DNA of 64,000 bases from Bedellia somnulentella (GCA_963576735.1 OY755178.1:1-64000); one strand, 5' to 3'; positions 43,601 through 58,600 are shown, counted from the first letter of the stretch. The notes: generated by a model not told the origin, from the sequence alone. Numbers and translations: made by a program.

Positions 43601-46600
43601 CAGGCATGTTGTGGTACAGCTGTAGCAGCACGAAGGCGGGCGTCACTCCCCCCGCGCTCGTATACATACGTATACATACCTTGCAACGCGGGCGCCAGCG
43701 CGGCAGGCATGTTGTGGTACAGCTGTAGCAGCACGAAGGCGGGCGTCACTCCCCCCGCGCTCGTATACATACGTATACATACCTTGCAACGCGGGCGCCA
43801 GCGCGGCAGGCATGTTGTGGTACAGCTGTAGCAGCACGAAGGCGGGCGTCACTCCCCCCGCGCTCGTATACATACGTATACATACCTTGCAACGCGGGCG
43901 CCAGCGCGGCAGGCATGTTGTGGTACAGCTGTAGCAGCACGAAGGCGGGCGTCACTCCCCCCGCGCTCGCCGCCCCCGCACTCCCACTGGTCCCCGCCGT
44001 CTCTCTGTCACGATATTATGTGTAAAAATAAATTTATGTTGCAAGAAAATAAGATAAGAAAATCTTAAAAGATTGAATGTTTTGTTCATGAAAACCTCAT
44101 GTGGGGATTATTACTAATAAATGAAGGAAAGAAAATTTTTTTTTTCGACATCAGCGGGGCGTGGGCTTATACCCGAGCTCGCAGATTCGATCCCCGCCGG
44201 TGTAAAAAATTTTCTTTTCTTTATTTATTTGTAATAATCCCCACATGAGGTTTTCATGGACAAAACATTCAAATTATGTGATGGTTAGGCGTTCTCAACA
44301 TTTGCATTCTATCTGAAAAGGTAGACAAGTGGCCTTCCGAATTTGTAAAAAAAAATCGGAGGTAGGGAACGCAAACACTACTTAAAAGTGTAAAAGAAAC
44401 AAAGGATAAAAGATTTTCGCACTGGAAGCCATTGACACTATAGCTCAATTGGCAGAGCGACAGGGGCGAATACCCGGAAGTCGTGGGTTCGATCTCCGCC
44501 GGTGTCAAAATTTTTCTTTCCTTTATTTAGTAGCAAATCTTAAAAGTATTGGTCCAAACTGATTTCTATAACTATTAATAAGTAGCGGATGATGTCTCCT
44601 ATCTGCTATTCACCCATGACCAACCCGTTACTTAACACCTTGTAGCTGTGGGGGCTACTCGCTTTAAGAACAAATATGTTATCCGTATGTCTTTTAATTC
44701 TTAAATTTATTGGCTAAAAGGTTCAAGGTAAAGACGTTCTGCCAAATTGTTAAATTAAACTGTAATAAATGTGCCATTAATATAAAATGTATCTAAATAT
44801 TATGTTTTTAAGATGTGCAATAAAGAGTTTTCTTTTCTATTCAAAACTGATAATAAATTACGTCAAAGAAAACTAAAAAGGTATTATTAAATTCATAACA
44901 TAATATAACATAAACGTTCACGCCGTTTATCCCCGAAGGGTTTGGCAGAGGTACCAATACTTCTGAACTCACATGGCAGCGCCATCTAGTGTCCAGAGAA
45001 GGTACCCACGTTTTGCTTAGACAGTGTACTCACTTGATAGGGGGCAGGCCTATCGCCGTTTTTGTACGAATACACTGTCACATGACTAAGTACAACTCAG
45101 CCATGTGGGTTTCCTCACGATGTTTTCCCTCACCGTTAACAACCATGATAAATTAACCACACATATGACTTTAGAAAAGACAAATTGGTTTAGGCCCGAC
45201 CCAGGATTGGAACTCACGCCCTTCTGTATTTGACGTTGAAAGAAATAATCAGAATATTGACGAGGTGAATAACACGGTTTCACAGATTCAAACATGGTTT
45301 GCTTCCAATAATCTTGTACTGAATGGTAAAAAAACCAAATGCATTAAATTTGTATTACCTAATGTTAGGTGCGTTGATAACGAAATAATTTTAAATAATG
45401 AAAAGTTAGTATTTTCGGATAACACAGTTTTCTTAGGGATAACTCTGGACTCCAAGCTCCAATGGGGACCCCACATTAGCTCACTAGCTGGCAGGCTAAG
45501 TAGTGCTGCATATGCCGTTAGGAAAATAAGACATTTGACAGATGTACAGACAGCTCGATTAGTTTATTACAGCTATTTTCATAGTGTAATGTCTTACGGT
45601 ATTTTACTCTGGGGCAGAGCAGCTGATGTTGGTTCCATATTTATTCTCCAAAAGAGAGCAATAAGAGCTATATACAATTTGAGATCCCGAGATTCCCTGA
45701 GGGAATTGTTTAAAACAATAAATATAATGACACTGCCATGTCAATATATTTATGAAAATATTATGTATGTAAGAAAAAATCAGGCCTCTTTTGTGAAAAA
45801 TTGTGACAGACATATTCGAAACCTGAGAGACAACAATAAAATATCAGTACCAAAATACAGATTTTCAAAAGTAAATACATCTTTCATGGGGTTATGCGTA
45901 AAAATGTATAATAAAATACCTGAGGACATTTTAAATTTAACAGAAACAAAATTCAAGGCAGCAGTTAAAAGAAATCTTAGTTCGAAAGCCTATTACAATG
46001 TCAATGATTACATTAATGATGAAGTGGCTTGGTGTCATCAGGGCTCTGTGCAGGATGTTTCTGGGCTAACACCAAAATTGTAATGGACGTTAAAAAAAGA
46101 TGTGTGTTGACGAGTTTCTTACGGGTTCTTCTCTCAACAAAACACCTTCCGAATCCGAAGTAAACTTAGTATTAAGTTAAAATTTGACGTTCAAAAAACA
46201 AAGATTTATCTTTTTATTTTGAAATAAATGATTATTTTATTTTTATTTTTATTTTTTATTTATTCTGTTTTCGGGCGGGTGTTCTATCCACTGGACTATC
46301 ATGTCGCTATTCATCATATCATTAAATTCATCAAAAATAATAATGGAAACACTCGACTTGATAGGAATCTTTTTGGTGCGAGCGCGACACATTGACAGGC
46401 ACATGGATTGCCAATTCGCTCTAATGAAGTTGGTCCCATAGAAGAAGTTGTTTAAAATTATCTTCTTGATATCCACATTTTAGCTGGATTTATTAGTCAA
46501 ATTTTTCCGGGACAAAAAGTATCCTATGTTACAATTAGGGTCATTATCTAGCATTCTGCCAAATTTTATTCATATACATTTTGTACTTGAGGAGCCTTTT

Positions 46601-49600
46601 CACCTCAAACACACAAACATCCAAACATGTAAACTTTCACTAATAAATAAAGAATAAATAAAGGAAAGAAAAATTTCGACACAGGCGGGAATCGAACCCG
46701 CGACCTCGGGTATACGTCCCCTTTTTTTTACGGTGGTTTACGCCGCTTTTTTTTTCTTTCCTTTATATATTCTTTATTTATTAGTAATAATCCCCACATG
46801 AGGTTTTCATGAAAAAAAAGATTTAAATTATATAAACTTTGACATTTATAATATTGATGGATACGCACCGGCGTCGCTTGGTGGGCGACATGACGGAGAT
46901 GGTGTTGGACCGGCGGGAGCGCGCCACCGGCGGCAGCTCCTCGCACGACTCGCCTGCAATGGACATACCTACTTTAACATTGCACCCTTCGATCATATAT
47001 ACCAAAGATACACCAACAAAAAACGAAGAACGGCACGTCCAAACAGTGCTTTTTTATATGGTCAGCACTGTTTCACTGAAAGTCGCGTGCTAGAATTTGC
47101 AATAAATAATAAGTCTTAAGAAAATGCGGTAAGGTCGATAATTGTAGATAAATAAATATGTAATTGTCAAACAGTTCTCGCGGTCCACTTTTGTGCGTTG
47201 AATTGGTATGGAGTGCGGCATCTTTGGTATATATGATCGAAGATTGTACCGAACGACGCAGTATGGGTAACCCTTCACAAGGAGGACCGACGACTTGGTC
47301 AGGGTTGCGGGAAGCCGATGGATGAGGGCAGCACAGGACCGCCCCCTGGTCATGTATCTTAAGCGACTATCGATTATGTCGCAAGTTGCAATATTGTCAC
47401 TGTCAAAAGTGTCACATCGCATACATATTTATGAAATAATAATTGTCAGCGACAATCGTGCAACTTGCGACACAATCGTCAGTCGCAAAAGGCGCAGGCG
47501 CGTAGGGCGCGGGTAGTTGTGGCGAGCTTTGGGGGAGGCTTATGTCCAGCAGTGGATGACTGTAGGCTGATGATGATGATAATGATGATTTTAACATTCG
47601 GTTATAAATACCAAAAAAGGGATAGCCAGAGATCCGGACTTTAAAATTCTTCATTTACTCTAGGAAATTAAGTAGGTAAAATTAAGGATGGTTGATAATG
47701 GGGAACCAGCCATATCATAAAACAGCGTCAAACACGTAAATCGCGAGAAAAAATAAGCCATTGCTTTTCTAAACCTACATAACACAGCTAACAATTAGTA
47801 AAATTTATTCAAAATAATTGAGAAAACAATAAAAAACAATGAGTTAAACTTTAATTAAGAAAAACCAAATTAAAATTACACAAGCATACATACGCGCGCT
47901 ATTCCCAGCGGTAAGACCAGTGATGGCAGTGTTACTACCAGTAGTACTAGAAGTGCCAGTAGTACCAGTAGTGGCGATAGTACGAGGAGAAGTGCCACTC
48001 ATCTCCTCAGGAATGGCCTCACATGATACTCGCAGGTCACTCTTCTTGGATGGTTTCTTGACGGATAGCGAAGATCTGCAAAGTATTGGTTGTGCGATGA
48101 CGATTTGGATTGATGGAAGGGTAGTTTTTCGGTCGGCAACTTTACTGAATTCTTAGACAAGCTGTGAAAGCTAATTACTTATTTCAGTTCCAGAAGTGCA
48201 CGAGCACTTTTTCCGATAAATTCAGTGACTACCGCGTAGATTGGTGCCAAGACATGATTTTTCAATTTGAAATATTCTAGCCCATGTATTTACTGCCTTT
48301 GCTTGAGCCCACCGCGTATAGGGGATTTGGGCATAGTCCGTGGCACTGGCCAAGTGTGGATTGTGTTCGGGGTATATCCGAACCAATGATATTGATATTA
48401 AATGATAGAAGATTATACGAATCACAACTATTTATTGATAATGATACTTAGTGCTAAATGATAAATGATATATATAAATGATACGTACAACCGCGAAGCA
48501 AGTCTACAGTGCACTATCCGATTTACTCGCGATTGAGTAAAGTGCTGACTGTTACTTATTGTTCGGTGTTTGCACCGAACATGCTCCCAGGCCAGAGAAA
48601 ATCAATGGCCGATGAAGATGAGGAATTGATGAAAATATATAGATAAACATATGATAGAACAATGATAACCTAAGCTGAAACTATTACATAATGATACCGA
48701 CATATTAGCGTCCTAATCTAAATTACTATTAAAATGTTTACGAGTTAAAGGGGACGTTGCAACAGTACGGGTTTCACTTTCACTAGAATTAACCGCACTC
48801 ACACTGACACACTTATCACTAACACTTTGTTTTTCACTAACGTAGTTTACCTTAAAGCCACTTAACCTAACACTTGGTTCACTATCACTATGCACATTAA
48901 CACTAACACTATTTGAAGAAGTGGGGGGCGGCTGCAGGGAGTCTCCAGACTCCCGCCCCGCGCCCCCGTCCCGCGGCCGCCAGCGCCGCCATCCAGTCCC
49001 GGCCGCCGCCGCCGCCGCCAACGTCAACATTATGTATATCAAACTGTAGTGGTGGATGTCATGATAAGAGATGTTGCTTGATATTGCTGTTTCATGATTT
49101 AATTTTTCTATGCCTTCTCTAATCGATTGGGATTCCCTCTGGTAGCTGCTGTCTTCCACGGATGGTTTTATTTTTGGCATAGAAATATTTAATATATGAT
49201 TTATCGGTGATATTAATGGGACTGTCATCTCAACTCCGGATTTAATGGAATTTTCATTCAAACCATGTGAGTAAATGGTTATTCCATTAGACTTTATCAT
49301 GCATCCACTACCTATTTGTAATATAACAGTACCTCTTGTTAGCTGTTCGCTGAAAACCTGTTCCCTACATATAACTCTAAGATTGCACAGGTCGCAACAA
49401 TAATGGAAATATGTGTTAATCGAGTGTAAAGATGTCCACTGATCATGACACATTTCTTCTAATGATTCACACTGTCCAGATTGGTGATTCCTTATACATA
49501 GGTCAGTGTCAATTATAAGCTGATTTGTTGGGCTGTGGAGATAGCATAGGAAACGACTCTTGTCTCTGTCCATGCACGAGCCGATCTCCTGGTGTGTCAG

Positions 49601-52600
49601 CGTTATATATGAGTCCTTTTTTAAATTGATGGCCACATATTCTGATATAGGAATAATACTAACGATATGATTTCCTTTCTTAATAGGTATAGGTATTATT
49701 CGAAATAGCTCATATGTATCTCTACTGACTAGGGGTAATTTTATTTCAAATAACAAATATTCGGGCAGCATTCTGGTCTTAATGGTCAATAAATGGTATA
49801 TTTCGGTCTGATAATATTGTGTATCGCTGATTGGCAATGATAGGTCACTCGGCAGATGACTCGAAATGATGTTTAATTCGTCGCGAAGTTGGTCTGGCGA
49901 AATCAAATGATAATTGAAAGTCCCGTGGTAAATATCAGTAATGGTATCGAGCAAAGAACTTTGAACATTTTTAAGGCTATGTAGCATGTTGGTGGCAACA
50001 ATGACGGCTAGGGTGAAATCGTTAATATTGTAAAATCTGCTCATTTGCATTTCCAAATGCTTCATCCCGGATTCGACATCGATGAAACGTTCATTTATTA
50101 GTTCTGTTTGCCTGTCATTGGTGGTTTTAGTTCTTTGTATCAGGTTAAATTCGGCTTCTAATAGGGACGTTTGGTTCTTCCAAAGGCCAGCCAAATGCTG
50201 CTGGTTATCTTTAATCAGGTCAATGTCCTTTTGATACTGTTCAGCAAACCGTTCGTCCAGTACACCGAACAAGGAATTCGCTACGTAGCCGACACCGTTG
50301 ATAAGGCCGCGCCGCCGCCGCTGTCTCGCCGCCGCTCGCGTGCTCGAATGCTGATTCAGCAACATGCGGTCGTAGTACTCCAACTCCAAGTAGTCGTGAC
50401 GTAACTGGGTTAATACAGCATCACAGTATGTTTTGTCCCTGATAACGGAACATGATGTTTCTAAATACTTTATATATTTGTTTAATGCTGCTTGCCCTTG
50501 CCAATACGGATCCATGTTGTAATATACTGTTACGTACCGGGTTCTTAATTTGATAAATACCAGTCACACTTTCGTGCAATAAGGTGTAATTATATTTATT
50601 GACCAATAACGCACTTTACACAACACAACAAACACTATCGATAATTAACTATCGATACTCGCACTAATTAACAACACTAATTTACTCCGTTATAGTAACA
50701 CTGTCCACACCGTTAAGCTTATTCCCGTAATCCGTATATCACTGCACTGTCGTATTTAATTTCTTCGCTCTAGTATTTCGCTTGTTCTCGCTTTAGTTCT
50801 TCGCACTCCAATAACTCCGTAGCACGCGTCGCTCTTTATATATGCCAATCTCAAATACGCGAATATTACAGAAAGTTCTAGTACCACATTCTCGAAAAGT
50901 CGATATTCGAGAAACATCTAGTAATTCCTTTTTTTACTTATTAAAATACTAGTAACGCCATCTGTTATCTAGTAGTGGCAAATCCTATCTCCTACTTGCG
51001 AACAGATGTCGTAACATTACCCCCTCCTTACATTAATACTCGTCCCGAGTATTATTGCTTCCATGGTACTTCGCAAGTCGATCGATGTGAACTATTTTCG
51101 AAGCCCCTCTAGGTTGGCGTTGAATTCTGTACGTTACATCGTTTATTCTAGTGACCACCTTGTACGGTCCTTCCCACCTATTTTGTAACTTAGGGGACTT
51201 CCCTTTCTGGCGAGTTGGATTGTGTAACCAGACGAGCATACCCTCTTCGAAACGCGGCGTGTTAGCTTTACGGTCATATCTGGTTTTCATCTTTTCACTA
51301 GCATGTAAACCATTTTCACGCACTAGGGAATGTACATCTTGCATTCTTTCCCTCAGCGGGCAACTTAATCTCAAATGGCCCTTTTTCCCGCAGCCATAAC
51401 AAATCGGTCCAGTACTCCTTCCGACGGGTGCTTTAATGACCTTGACGTCCTCATTTGCTTCCGCAATCTCACGAAGTCGATGAGTTTGGCGCGTATCCTG
51501 GCGGCAAGCTTCAACTTCTAGAGCGTTCGCCAAGGCATCCTTGAGAGACGTGTGGTGTTGAAGTCTCACCGCTGTTCTCACTTCGATATCTCTGATGCCG
51601 TCGACGAATGCTTGCACCAGGTTCATTTCCACCGTCTTCGGATCTACACTGGGATAGGCCTTGCGGACGAGCTTCTCGATTTCAAGGGCCCACTGCTGAA
51701 GTCCCTCTCCAGAACGCTGGACCCTATCACGCAGCTGAGCGCGGAACACGTGCTCCAGGTGTCGCTCTCCATAGCGAGACTCCAACGCATCCAGCAGGTC
51801 CTTGAAACCACCACTCGGAGTCGGCAGCGCCTCTATTACTGACAGTGCTTGACCTCGGAGCGCCACCGTCAGTGCAGTCAAACACTGTTCATCAGTCCAA
51901 CCATTGGCAGCCGCAACAGTCTGGAACTGATGTCTATACGCCGACCAGGATGTTGTTCCGTCGTAGGGAGGTACCTTCACACGAGGACCATGGACAGCTA
52001 CTACATTCTCACCGGAGACAACCTTGACCGGTCGTAATTCAAGCTGCAGAACCCTTTTCTCCATTCCGCGGAAGTCGGTCTTCATGTCATCGATATCTTT
52101 CTCAATAGTGGTTACCTGCTCCTTCATCTGCTCTACGTCTTTTTCCACAGTAACCACCCGACCACTGACTTCATTGACCGCAGTGAGAACTTGTGAGAAC
52201 TTAGTTTGCTGTTCCTCGCGCAACTCACGAACTTCTTGTTTCACAACACCCTGTACCTCCGAATGTATGTTTTTTTTAACATCCTGTACCTCCGAATGTA
52301 TGTTTTTCACAACATCCTGTATGCTTTGTTGTGCTTCACGCATGCTTTGAAACATTTCAACTATCATCGTCAAGTCAGTATTAGTTGCGGCCGCCGGCGC
52401 CGTTGATGTAGACGGCGCGTTAGTCACCGCGGACGTCTCCTCTGGAATGTCACTCCGAGGGTTCGTGACCGATGACCTCATTTCCGACAGCTGTTCACCC
52501 TCTGCGGCTTTCTGAGCGCGCGTCTTCATACCCTCTCTTCCGTCTTCCTTCGGCATAACTGGCATCTTCAAATCCACTTCTGTCACCAATTGTTACGTAC

Positions 52601-55600
52601 CGGGTTCTTAATTTGATAAATACCAGTCACACTTTCGTGCAATAAGGTGTAATTATATTTATTGACCAATAACGCACTTTACACAACACAACAAACACTA
52701 TCGATAATTAACTATCGATACTCGCACTAATTAACAACACTAATTTACTCCGTTATAGTAACACTGTCCACACCGTTAAGCTTATTTCCGTAATCCGTAT
52801 ATCACTGCACTGTCGTATTTAATTTCTTCGCTCTAGTATTTCGCTTGTTCTCGCTTTAGTTCTTCGCACTCCAATAACTCCGTAGCACGCGTCGCTCTTT
52901 ATATATGCCAATCTCAAATACGCGAATATTACAGAAAGTTCTAGTACCACATTCTCGAAAAGTCGATATTCGAGAAACATCTAGTAATTCCTTTTTTTAC
53001 TTATTAAAATACTAGTAACGCCATCTGTTATCTAGTAGTGGCAAATCCTATCTCCTACTTGCGAACAGATGTCGTAACAATACTATTATTTTCCATTCGT
53101 CTCGTATCAACTGCATATTACTTATTTTATCGAAATGGAAACCGGAATGTTGCAACTTTGTGATATTAATTTTACTTTCAGCCACACTCATTAAGCTCAA
53201 GAAAAATAGTAATGATGTAATGATAGTATAAAAGCTGCAGTGAGATGTTTTCTTCACTGCAACATAAATTGATGTCTTCGGTGCTTCTTTCTTTTTATGG
53301 TTTTCCTCTGAACATCTGGTATCTGATTCTCTGATAGGTAGTAATGATAGTTTTACAATAGGTCGTTTCATGATTCCGTTTTTTGTTTTGAGCGTGACCA
53401 CTCGAACCAACCCATCGGCTCCCGGATGCAATTCGACGACTCTCCCTAGAGCCCATTTGCCTGGTGGTAGGTTAGAATCGTTGATAGTGACCATGTCGTT
53501 TAATTGTAAGCTCGGTTTCTCTTTACACCACTTACTTCTGATAGATAGCTGTGATAGATATTCGGTTTGCCATCGTTTCCAAATATCCCGAAAGATTTTT
53601 TGCATATGATGCCATCTTGTCCTTAGATCTTGTTCTGTGTCGTACAAAGTTAAATTAGGACCGCTTGTTAAAAAATGTGCTGGGGTAAGTGCATTGATAT
53701 CGTCAGGGTCTTCTGATAAAGGATAAAGCGGCCGAGAGTTGATACAAGCTTCAAGTTGTGTGAGCAAAGTTGTGAATTCTTCGAATGTGAGGCGTTCTTC
53801 TCCAGCAATTCGTTTAAGATGGTACTTGCACGCTCTCACGCTAGACTCCCATAATCCTCCCCCGGATGGCCATAGAGGTACGTTGAATTCCCACGTTATT
53901 TCCATTTCAGTAACTTCTTTGATGAAACTTTCACTAAATACTTTCTGTAGTTCTTCATATTCCATTCGGAGGAGTCTATCTGCACCAACAAAATTTGTGC
54001 CATTGTCGCTGTACATCGTTTTTGGTGTTCCCCTGCGGGCGCAAAATCTACGCAGAGCAGCTATAAATGATTTTGTTGTAAGATCTGCTACCAATTCAAA
54101 ATGTACTGCTTTAGTGGCCATACATACAAATACGGCTACATATCCCTTGCTGGTTTTGACTCCACGTCCTTTGCTTGCTTTAATCATGATATGTCCTGTG
54201 AAGTCGACTCCTGTGTTTTGAAATGGTCTTGATGGATTGCAACGCGACTCTGGTAAATCCCCCATAAGTTGATTTTGATTTATTGGGCTATTACGTCGGC
54301 AAACTACACATCCTCTTAATCGTTTTTTAGTGGCTCTGTTACCCCCGATAATCCAATATCTTTGTCTCAAAAATGAATTGGTTAGTCTAGGGCCTCCATG
54401 AAAGGTAATTTGATGGGCTTGATCAATAAGCAAATCTGTCAGGGTGCTTGTATGGGGTATTATGATTGGATGTTTCATATTGTAATTTATATGCGCATTT
54501 TTGAGACGGCCTCCCACTCGCATGATGTGATTTTCGTCTAAGAATGGATTCAAATTTAAAAGTTTACTATTGTTATTTAATTTGTTATTTTGTTTCAAAT
54601 CACTTATTTCTTGTCCAAAATGATTTTGCTGTATATATTTAATAATAAACCGTTTTGATTTCTGTATTTCTCTAATACTAAGATAGCTCGACCTTCCCTT
54701 TTCTCTAGATAAAAATCGTAATATCCATGCTAAAACATTTGTTGCACGAGTGAAGCTACTGTACTTGTTTATAATATTACCGATAACGCTTGACTCGTGC
54801 GCCTGTGTTGTTAATGTAATTTTGCTGACTTTCATTTCGTAGTGTGTTGAGTATATGATATCATTTGATATGTTCGATTCATTTATTGTTGATAACCACT
54901 GTGGCCCGTGCCACCACAGCTTATTTTCCTTTAAAGTATTGGCAGAGCATCCTCGACTTGCACAATCAGCTGGGTTTTCTGATGATTTTACGTAATGCCA
55001 ACATTCTCGGTGCATTACCTGAGTGATTTCCTTTACCCGGTTTGATACAAAGGTTTTCCATTTATTTGGGTCTCCTTGGAGCCACCCCAAGACTGCTGTG
55101 GAGTCACTCCAACCATGGACAGTGATATTATGGCCTGATGAACAACTGATAGTTCTTTTCATTAGTTTTGATAGTAATTGAGCGCCACAAAGCTCAAGTT
55201 TGGGTAATGTGATATTTTTGCTGTCCGGTAGTAGCCTGGTTTTCCCCGCTACTAAGACTAGTGATGATGATGACTGCTTCTCTATCTTACAATATGTAAC
55301 GCAGGCGTATGCTTTCATGGAGGCGTCACAAAACCCATGTAATTGAATGTTCTCGTTTTCGTGGCTTGCTAGCCATCGTGGAATTTTAATGTCGTTGATA
55401 AATGGAAGATCTGATTTAATTTTGACCCACTCTTGATAAATATTTTGTGGTAATTCTTCATCCCAGGTAATTTTGGCTAACCACACCTTTTGAAATAAAA
55501 GTTTAAGATGGGTTGTAAACGGAGAAAGCCAACCTAATGGGTCAAATATTTTTGATATATTTGATAAGAGCGCGCGTTTTGATTTTTTGTCTGATAGATT

Positions 55601-58600
55601 ATTGATATTGATACTAAATATAAACTCGTCCGTCTTTGGATTCCATCTCAACCCGAAGGTTTTGCTGGTGGAAACTTCACCGCTTAATGGTTTAAAATTA
55701 AAATTTTCTTGATGATGAGTCTTGTCCATGAGTTGTGGCTCGTTGGAATTCCACTTTCGAAGATTGAAATGACCTCGACGACAAAGGCTTATCAAATCCT
55801 TCTTCAACTGTATGGCCTGTGCTATGGTGTGATGACCGCTCACGCAGTCATCCATGTAAAATTGATCTCGTAATACCTGTGATGCCTGGCTGTGATAATT
55901 ACCTCCCTCATCGATAGCCAACTGCTTTAATGTAGCCATAGCCAGAAAAGGAGCGGCCTTCGTACCGTATGTGACCGTCTCTAGTGTATACTCCTTTAAC
56001 TGCTGAGTTGGTGAATGTCGCCATACGATGAGCTGCAGCTTTTGATCATCTTTATGTATATAAATATTTCTGAACATTTTTTCAATGTCTGCAGTGAATG
56101 CTATTTTAAACTGTCGCCAATGTATGATTAAATCCATTAGATTCTTTTGTAAATTTGGCCCACATAACATAACGTCATTGAGACTGTAGCCGGTGGATGT
56201 CTTTGCAGCAGCATTAAACACGATGCGGCAATCGGTGGTGGTTGATTCAGGCTTCAATACAGCATGATGTGGCATATAATATGTTAAATTTCTAAATTTT
56301 GGGGCTTCCGACATGTGTCCTAAATATTCGTACTCCTTCATAAATGCTCTATATTTGATCGCTAAATCTTTCTTTCTATCTAAATTTCTTTCTAAATTAT
56401 AAAATTGTGCTACGGCCGCGGGTTTTGATGTACCTAATTTATATTCATAGTTCTCAATAAGTGGTAGTCTGACTACATAGCTACCATCTTGTCGGCGTGT
56501 CGTGGTTTTCTGATAGTGCTGAACACAATCCAAGTCTTCCTGGGAGGTGATAGTGTTATCTGATATGTCCTCAATTGACCAAAACTGTTTTATTTCCTCA
56601 ATATTATTGATAATAACATTACACTGGATTGTGTTTATTTTGCCACATAATATCCACCCCAGCCGCGTTTGTTGAGCCATTGGTAGCAGGTGATTTTCCC
56701 TGATAACGTTCCCTAACACTACAGTAGCATATATATCTGCCCCTAAGAGTATATCCACCGATCTGCTGTGATAAAATTCTGGATCCGCTAGCTGGAGACC
56801 TTCTAAATAAGACCATGACGGCTTACTAAATGTTTTGTTAGGTAACACATTGATAAGGCGTTGCATTATGTACACGTTTGTAGAGAAACAATAGTCACCT
56901 ATAGTGGATTTACAGTTTATAACCGCTAAGCCCTTGCAACTACTGTCTTTTACCCCTACACCCGTGATGATACCTTGGCATGGCTGCCGACGCAAGCCAA
57001 GTAGTTGAGCTGCATGCTCTGTGATAATGGAAGATTGCGAGCCCTGATCGATTAAAGCGCGTAACTTGATATATTCCCCAGTGACATCTTGTACCAGAAT
57101 GATAGCGGTTGACAAGAGTATTTCTGATATATTTTCCTCTGAAATGGTTTGATGGCATACTTTACTCGTACTGTAGCTCTGTCCGCCCCCTGAGGTTGTT
57201 GGTTTTTGTTTATGCAATAGCGTATTATGATTACCGTTGCATTCACGGCACCTTTTCGTCGATATGCATGTTTTGCCGTAATGATTGTACAAGCAATTTT
57301 TGCAGAAATTGTATTTGGCAACTAAGCCTTGTCTTGCATCCGGTGTTAATTCTAAAAATTGCTTGCACGCAAATATTCCATGCTCCTTTTTACAAAGTAC
57401 GCATTTTTGTTGCGAAATATTATGATCTTTGTGTGCCGAATGATAATTATTAAATTTGTTAGGTGAACTCGGGTAACGTTGACTAAAAGGTTTGTTCGAG
57501 ACGGTATTTTTTGGCGATGAGGATGATGGCTCTTGATATGATGATTGCTTGTTTGGCTCGTGTTTGCGGCGGGCCGACTCTAATGCTGTAAATTTACTTT
57601 CCAGGAAATTTATCAGGTCTTTTAAAATAGGTAGCTCCCTGGGATTCTTCAAAGATTCGATGTAGTCGTTATATGTATCACTGTCCAATTTTTGTGCTAT
57701 TAAATGTACTAGCAAGGGATCCCAACTTGATATGTCAACCCCTAGGTTTTTAATCGCGTTGAGACATTCAAGCGTTGTGTCGTGTAACCTTTTAATATTA
57801 TTGAGTGATGGCTGATAAGATACCGGTATATTTAAGAGTACATTGATGTGGGTCGTGAAAATTAATTTCTTATTATTAAATCGGTGATTAAGTAACTCCC
57901 AACAGGTTTGATAGTTTTCGGAACTTATATGAAGATGCTGGATGATTCGTTCTGCTTCTCCCCTTACTTTGCTCTTCAGGAACTGCATTTTCTGGGAGTT
58001 TGAGAGTGATTTATTATTATGGATTACGTCACTAAATATATCTTTAAAAGACACCCACTGTTGGTAGTTACCATGGAATGTTGGTATCTCCATGGTAGGG
58101 GTTGATTTTTCAGAGTGCCTTACCGACCAAAGTTTATTATTTATTTCCTTTTTTATGCTATTAAATGTTCTTTCATGATTCCCGAATGCTGTCTCGTATG
58201 CAAAATTCGAGCCCTCTAATTCGCTATCTATCTCCCAGTGTAAAGAATCTATCGCTGCCCACCTTGATTGCAAAGATCTCAATAGATCCTCTAACTCCCA
58301 TTTCTCAGTGATTGTATTAAAGTCGATATTCATTACGGTACGTTCAAATGCTCTAAAGTTACTGGATTGCCTCTTCATAAGATCGTCTGTTTTGCTGTTG
58401 CTGCCCGACTCTTTTTTGTTCAACGGTGTCGTTATACAATCCCCATAATCATCACCTGATAGCTCAGGCCGACGGGTGGACACCGTCGGTATGTCGTCCC
58501 TTGTCTTCTTCATCATAGCCTGCTGCTGTTCACTGATAAGTACCTTTGTTGACTTATACAATTCAAAAGCCTCGTCATATTCCTTATTCACAAAATATTG

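Larger units (their letters stand above)
44895..46310 (-). mobile_element. SINE family B, interrupted by a LINE
   Basis: The body lies at 44895-45225. The head resumes at 46262-46305 with GTGTTCTATCCACTGGACTATCA. The LINE 45226-46261 has landed between them. Confidence 0.7.

Noticed and set aside
43334..43955. 76-residue ORFs repeated every 103 bp
   Set aside because: By-products of the Tsc2 exon array; they read through the donor site into intron.
51151..52406. + strand ORFs opposite the gag-only element
   Set aside because: Shadows of the - strand gag frame.
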